Shown: one piece after another, positions 60,475-64,000 of the stretch
Layout of the letters: each line of letters opens with the position of its first letter
Position numbering within the stretch: the first letter of the stretch is position 1
DNA from: Paralvinella palmiformis
Lineage: Eukaryota > Annelida > Polychaeta > Terebellida > Alvinellidae
Reading direction: 5' to 3'
Length of the DNA: 64,000 nt
NCBI GenBank assembly: GCA_025642065.1
Contig: JAODUP010000417.1
Coordinates: 23,501 to 87,500 of the forward strand
Translations under genes and position numbers: made by a program
The notes under the pieces: model-generated
What the model saw: the letters and a program-made list of their open reading frames with translations, nothing else
What the model was told of the DNA's origin: nothing
Databases searched by the model: none

Positions 60475-62438
60475 CTACAGTGTATGGAGATGGTCACAAT
60501 ATAATGGCATCCTGACTCGTCCGTACTCGACTCTCATTGTCATGCTCGTCAACAGTGCCATGTTTCCATGTAATCAGTTTAGAGATGAAGCGATGCTGTG
60601 ACGATGTGACATCATCCAACCGCCGCATCAGCGACGATACCGCTGTGATATGGAGAAAGAACAAAAACATATCACTCGTCTCTCATTTCAATCGCCATCA
60701 TTGTGCCGATGGATGTGAGGCGACGAGACGAATAACGCTGTCAGTCGTTGTGACATAGCCGTCTTACGAATACCTAGTAAAGCATAAAACCTCAGAATCC
60801 TGGTTAGATTTCTGCCTATTTTCAAAGATATTTAACATCCTGCCAATTCACTCGGTCATGAATCAATACATGATAAGTGAATTTATGACTTCTGGAAACT
60901 ACAATATCCAGTGGATGTTCCCTTGTCTCGACCATGATACTAAAGACGGCATGATGATCGGGAAGACCAAGCATATACGACGTGACTTTCTTCCCTCGGG
61001 GCCGGAGCTTCCACGGCGTCTGTCATAGAGCGGAGGCTTTGGTCTTGGCTCATCATAAAACATAGCCGTCAAGACTCGGCTCGGACCAGACTTCGAGGCC
61101 CACGACAAAAGTGAGCGGTGTCCTTTGATCAGGCAAATGGAGATGTCTTTGTGCCGGGCAGGCCTGTTGGCACAAGAACCACTCTACTGGCATTCGTCGG
61201 TCGTGAGTGGCGTTTGTTGGCGGCCATCCGAGAAACAAACGGCACATGATGATGACGTAGACGTGGTTTCATCTGATGGAATTTTCACATAAACGTGTAT
61301 CAAAACGCAAATATGCACGGCCATAGGAACAGTTAACTGTTTTAGGCTATCTGCGTAAAGGAAGGATTTAATATTGAGGCTAGTAACCAGATCATTATTC
61401 TAGTGTACACATTGTATGTGATAGTTGTCGGCGTCTTCCAGTTTCCTTATCTCCGGATACTTGTAGTAGGCGATGATTTGCTGCTCATAGCTTTACAAAG
61501 GTGAGGCAATTTAATAATTTAAATAACTGAGATGTTTCGTTTGGATAGGCCAACGTAAAGCGTGGTTTCTAAAGAGTGTGATAATTTCGTGTGGATTTTC
61601 ATCAATTACCTACAATTTCTTAATGAACCAATCTATAGCTTCAATCTTACTCTCAGACATCACACATGCGCACGCACATACACCCACATGCACGCATGCA
61701 CACACATGTATGCATTTATAATGATTACATCCTGAACATTATTTATACTCATGGCCTCTCTGGAAGTAAATATAACCTTTGTAAAATTAAATATTGAAAT
61801 GTCTCAAATGGTACTGATAAAGTAACGCTCAATCATTATATTTTCGTATTGTGTGCCATTTCTATATGGAAATTAATTAAATGCATGTCTAATACAATAT
61901 ATATATATTAAATAACAAGGATCGGTACAACAATTCGAGTTGGTAAATAACTGTTTATTTGAAATCAGTGAGATAAAAAGACACACACATTATTAAAACA
62001 GTTTCGTACAAAACACAGGAATCATTTGGAAGTATTTGAATAAATGTTTCCGCGGAAAACCCATATCGCATTAAGGCACGCAGGAAGTGTATATTCAAAT
62101 ATGTGTATGATTAAATCTCAATGTTAATTACTGAAATAACAAAAGAATTAATCACCATAACAGTCTCGGAGTTTATTGTTCCCAGTTTGGATGTATATAT
62201 GGAAAGACATCCAAAGTAATTACATGCATCTACAACTCCAATATAGCAACCATGTATGTGTATTATTTGTAATTTAAATGGCTTCTAAAAAGACCATATA
62301 TTAACTTGAAGTTGAAAAAGTGGCAATTGCTATAAAATAAAACGAAAATAAAGATGGGAATACAAATACTAGCACCTTTTCAGCAATGGACTCTTAAATA
62401 AAGCTCAATAGAAAATATGCTTAAGAATAATAACATCA
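60471..62438. other. Unassigned; GC-richer block 60900-61260
   Basis: 60540-60760 and 60900-61260 stand out as much less AT-rich than the rest. Frames on the minus strand at 61247-61053 and 61108-60899 overlap but lie in different phases, with no recognised domain. This could be a decayed mobile element or an exon; I cannot decide. Confidence 0.4.
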
Positions 62439-62525
62439 GTAGTAGTAGTAGTAGCATCACTATCACCACCACCACCACCACCACCACCACCAATAATAAT
62501 GATAATAATAATAATAATAATAATA
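62439..62525. repeat. (AGT)n-(CAC)n-(AAT)n microsatellite
   Basis: AGT units at 62439-62454, CAC at 62466-62491 and AAT at 62492-62525. Confidence 0.96.
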
Positions 62526-62860
62526 CACATTTTGAAAGCTCTTGTTATTAAAATGAGCCCTATTGGTAATTATTAATACGAAGTTCAAAATGACAATTAG
62601 TTACGTTAAACGGTGTTCCATGCCCAAAGAGCTCCGTCCATCCAGTTTTCATGTTTTGTCTGTTCCCAGGGTTAAAGGTCCTAGGTTTCTTTTCAGTTGC
62701 TGTCGCTACTCTTCGAAATTCACTCTCTAAACATGTCAAGTCATTAAATAACATAGTTTCTTTCTCTCACCATTTGAAAACTGTACTTTGAGACTTGCCT
62801 AACCTTTCGAAGTTTCAACTCCATTTTATCATTTGGTGATGAATTTTGCATTGTACCTGG
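62526..62860 (-). mobile_element. Possible retroelement 3' end with (ATT)n tail
   Basis: On the minus strand a 64-codon frame (62754-62560) is followed by GGGCTCATTTTAATAACAAG and then, across 62525, an ATT run. The ending has the shape of the LINE 3' ends above but is not the same sequence, and the peptide is not recognised. Confidence 0.3.
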
Positions 62861-63300
62861 ACTATGAGATTGCCCAATCCCTATATACTAGGTGTGCCAC
62901 TGAGCCGATGACATACATATTTGTATATCAATGTTTGCAATGATATTTATCACTATGAGTATCCCGCCCTCACCCCAAAAAAGGAAATCCCGAACGTATG
63001 ATGTTTAAGACTTAAACCCTAAATAACTCACTGAATTCCTCATTTTAATAATATTCAATCCTTTAAAACGCTAATAATTTATAACTGAGATCAGGTTACA
63101 TAATGCTCACAATGTGTATACAAATTGAGATGGATTTCGTGACATCAATGTATAAAGCTTATACTAAATATAGTAAAGATGATTACCTAGTTCTTTTTGC
63201 ATATATCCTAAATAAATATCAAGACAAGCTGCTTACATCGCGATCGTTATTAACTTCGTTGTACGTTTCTATCCTAAGCGGGTCATAGGACAAAACGGGG

Positions 63301-63475
63301 GTGCCTCCATGGCATAAGAGGTAATGCGGTCGGCCACATATATGTAGAACCTGGGTTCAAGCTCCGGCTGGGGTATGTCAGAAAAGTGTTTTTCTTTCAT
63401 TTGGTCTCACTACCTTTCGATGGCGCTCGACCCAATTAGGTTACCTCGTTCAAAAAGTGCCAGTAAAACAGGAAC
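63301..63475 (+). mobile_element. tRNA-derived SINE, family 1
   Basis: Head GCCTCCATGGCATAAGAGGT (box A), CCTGGGTTCAAGCTCC (box B), then GGTATGTCAGAAAAGTGTTT, TTTGGTCTCACTACC, CTCGACCCAATTAGGTTACC and AAAAAGTGCCAGTAAAACAG, collinear with the copy at 27.5 kb. Confidence 0.82.
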
Positions 63476-63537
63476 ATTTACATTTTATTTACAAATCGTA
63501 AACCACTTATAGGGCGTTGCGCTGACGTTGTCTTCGC

Positions 63538-63592
63538 CATCATCACCATCATTATCATCATTATCATCATCATCATCATCATCACCATCACA
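63538..63592. repeat. (ATC)n microsatellite
   Basis: ATCATC runs with ACC and ATT variants. Confidence 0.95.
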
Positions 63593-64000
63593 TCTATTAT
63601 AATCAACATGGTATGTTCATTAACATATATTATTTAATCCTAACGACATTGTTTTATTTCTCCTTTTATCATATCCAAAAGGGACGGAGCTTCCTTGATC
63701 TGAAGAGATCCGACGGCATTACATACAATACGAGATAGAGCCGTATATGCTACCAAAGTGATGGCGTTGAGCCTATGGTGTACGACCATTGTGGACATTT
63801 ATCCTTGTCAATTGATTTCCTTTAAACAAATAGAGAGACGTTCAGCTGGCAGCCAGTTGAGGTGTCGATCCCCGAGTGTGGTGGCTATTGCTGGTGCTGC
63901 TCTCTAGTGGACGCTTTCATAACAAAGGTTTTCACCCACAGAGAGGAAGCGATGTGGATATCAAGGGGATATGCCGTGTTATATGTGCGTATAATTTGAT
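63593..64000. other. No gene recognised
   Basis: Becomes less AT-rich after 63680, cut by the window edge. No motif recognised. Confidence 0.45.

Overview
This window reads as AT-rich, gene-poor chromosomal DNA from a repeat-rich animal. Its L2-like and jockey/CR1-like LINE remnants, tRNA-derived SINEs, a BED-finger hAT-type transposase and a Cys-rich 'CDTTS' repetitive protein, with very dense AT, AC, CT and ATT microsatellites, fit a marine invertebrate. A lophotrochozoan such as a cephalopod or other mollusc is my best guess, but that is inference and no species marker is visible. I found no intact host gene, rRNA, tRNA gene or CRISPR array. Almost every open reading frame is either repeat-encoded (runs of Tyr-Ile, Thr-His, Cys-Val) or a fragment of a decayed mobile element.

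Layout. 1-1320: minus-strand L2-like LINE with an in-frame internal deletion. 4.3-9.5 kb: three copies of an unclassified dispersed repeat (R1), two tRNA-derived SINEs and a second L2-like remnant. 12.8-13.5 kb: a 679-bp TIR element. 14.15-15.64 kb: a decayed 'CDTTS' protein. 16.2-18.2 kb: a minus-strand hAT-type transposase pseudogene whose reading frame is restored by a GT-AG intron, with the 3' splice site region tandemly triplicated. 22-23 kb: a 400-bp direct duplication (R2). 23.6-24.3 kb: tail of another LINE. 24.9-26.1 kb: R1 copy, a long AT array and a LINE 3' end. 28.5-30.1 kb: a 5'-truncated minus-strand LINE with recognisable reverse transcriptase motifs A, B and C, whose 3' side carries a 49-bp minisatellite with a perfect hairpin in each unit. 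33.6-35.65 kb: three stacked pieces of the L2-like family. 36-49 kb: mostly featureless DNA with microsatellites, LINE tails, a G-depleted tract and a possible GATTAC-ended element. 50-61 kb: long ACTN, CA, GA and AT arrays, a second duplicated repeat (R3) and two SINEs. 62.4-64 kb: trinucleotide arrays, a possible LINE 3' end and a last SINE.

Nothing here works together as a pathway. The biology is that of successive insertions: autonomous LINEs, SINEs probably mobilised by such LINEs, and at least two DNA-transposon types, all now broken. The best leads are the multiplied splice acceptor in the hAT-type gene, the minisatellite tail of the LINE, the in-frame deleted L2-like copy, and the R1 family, all five copies of which lie in one orientation. 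All family calls rest on recall of motif patterns, without database searches.
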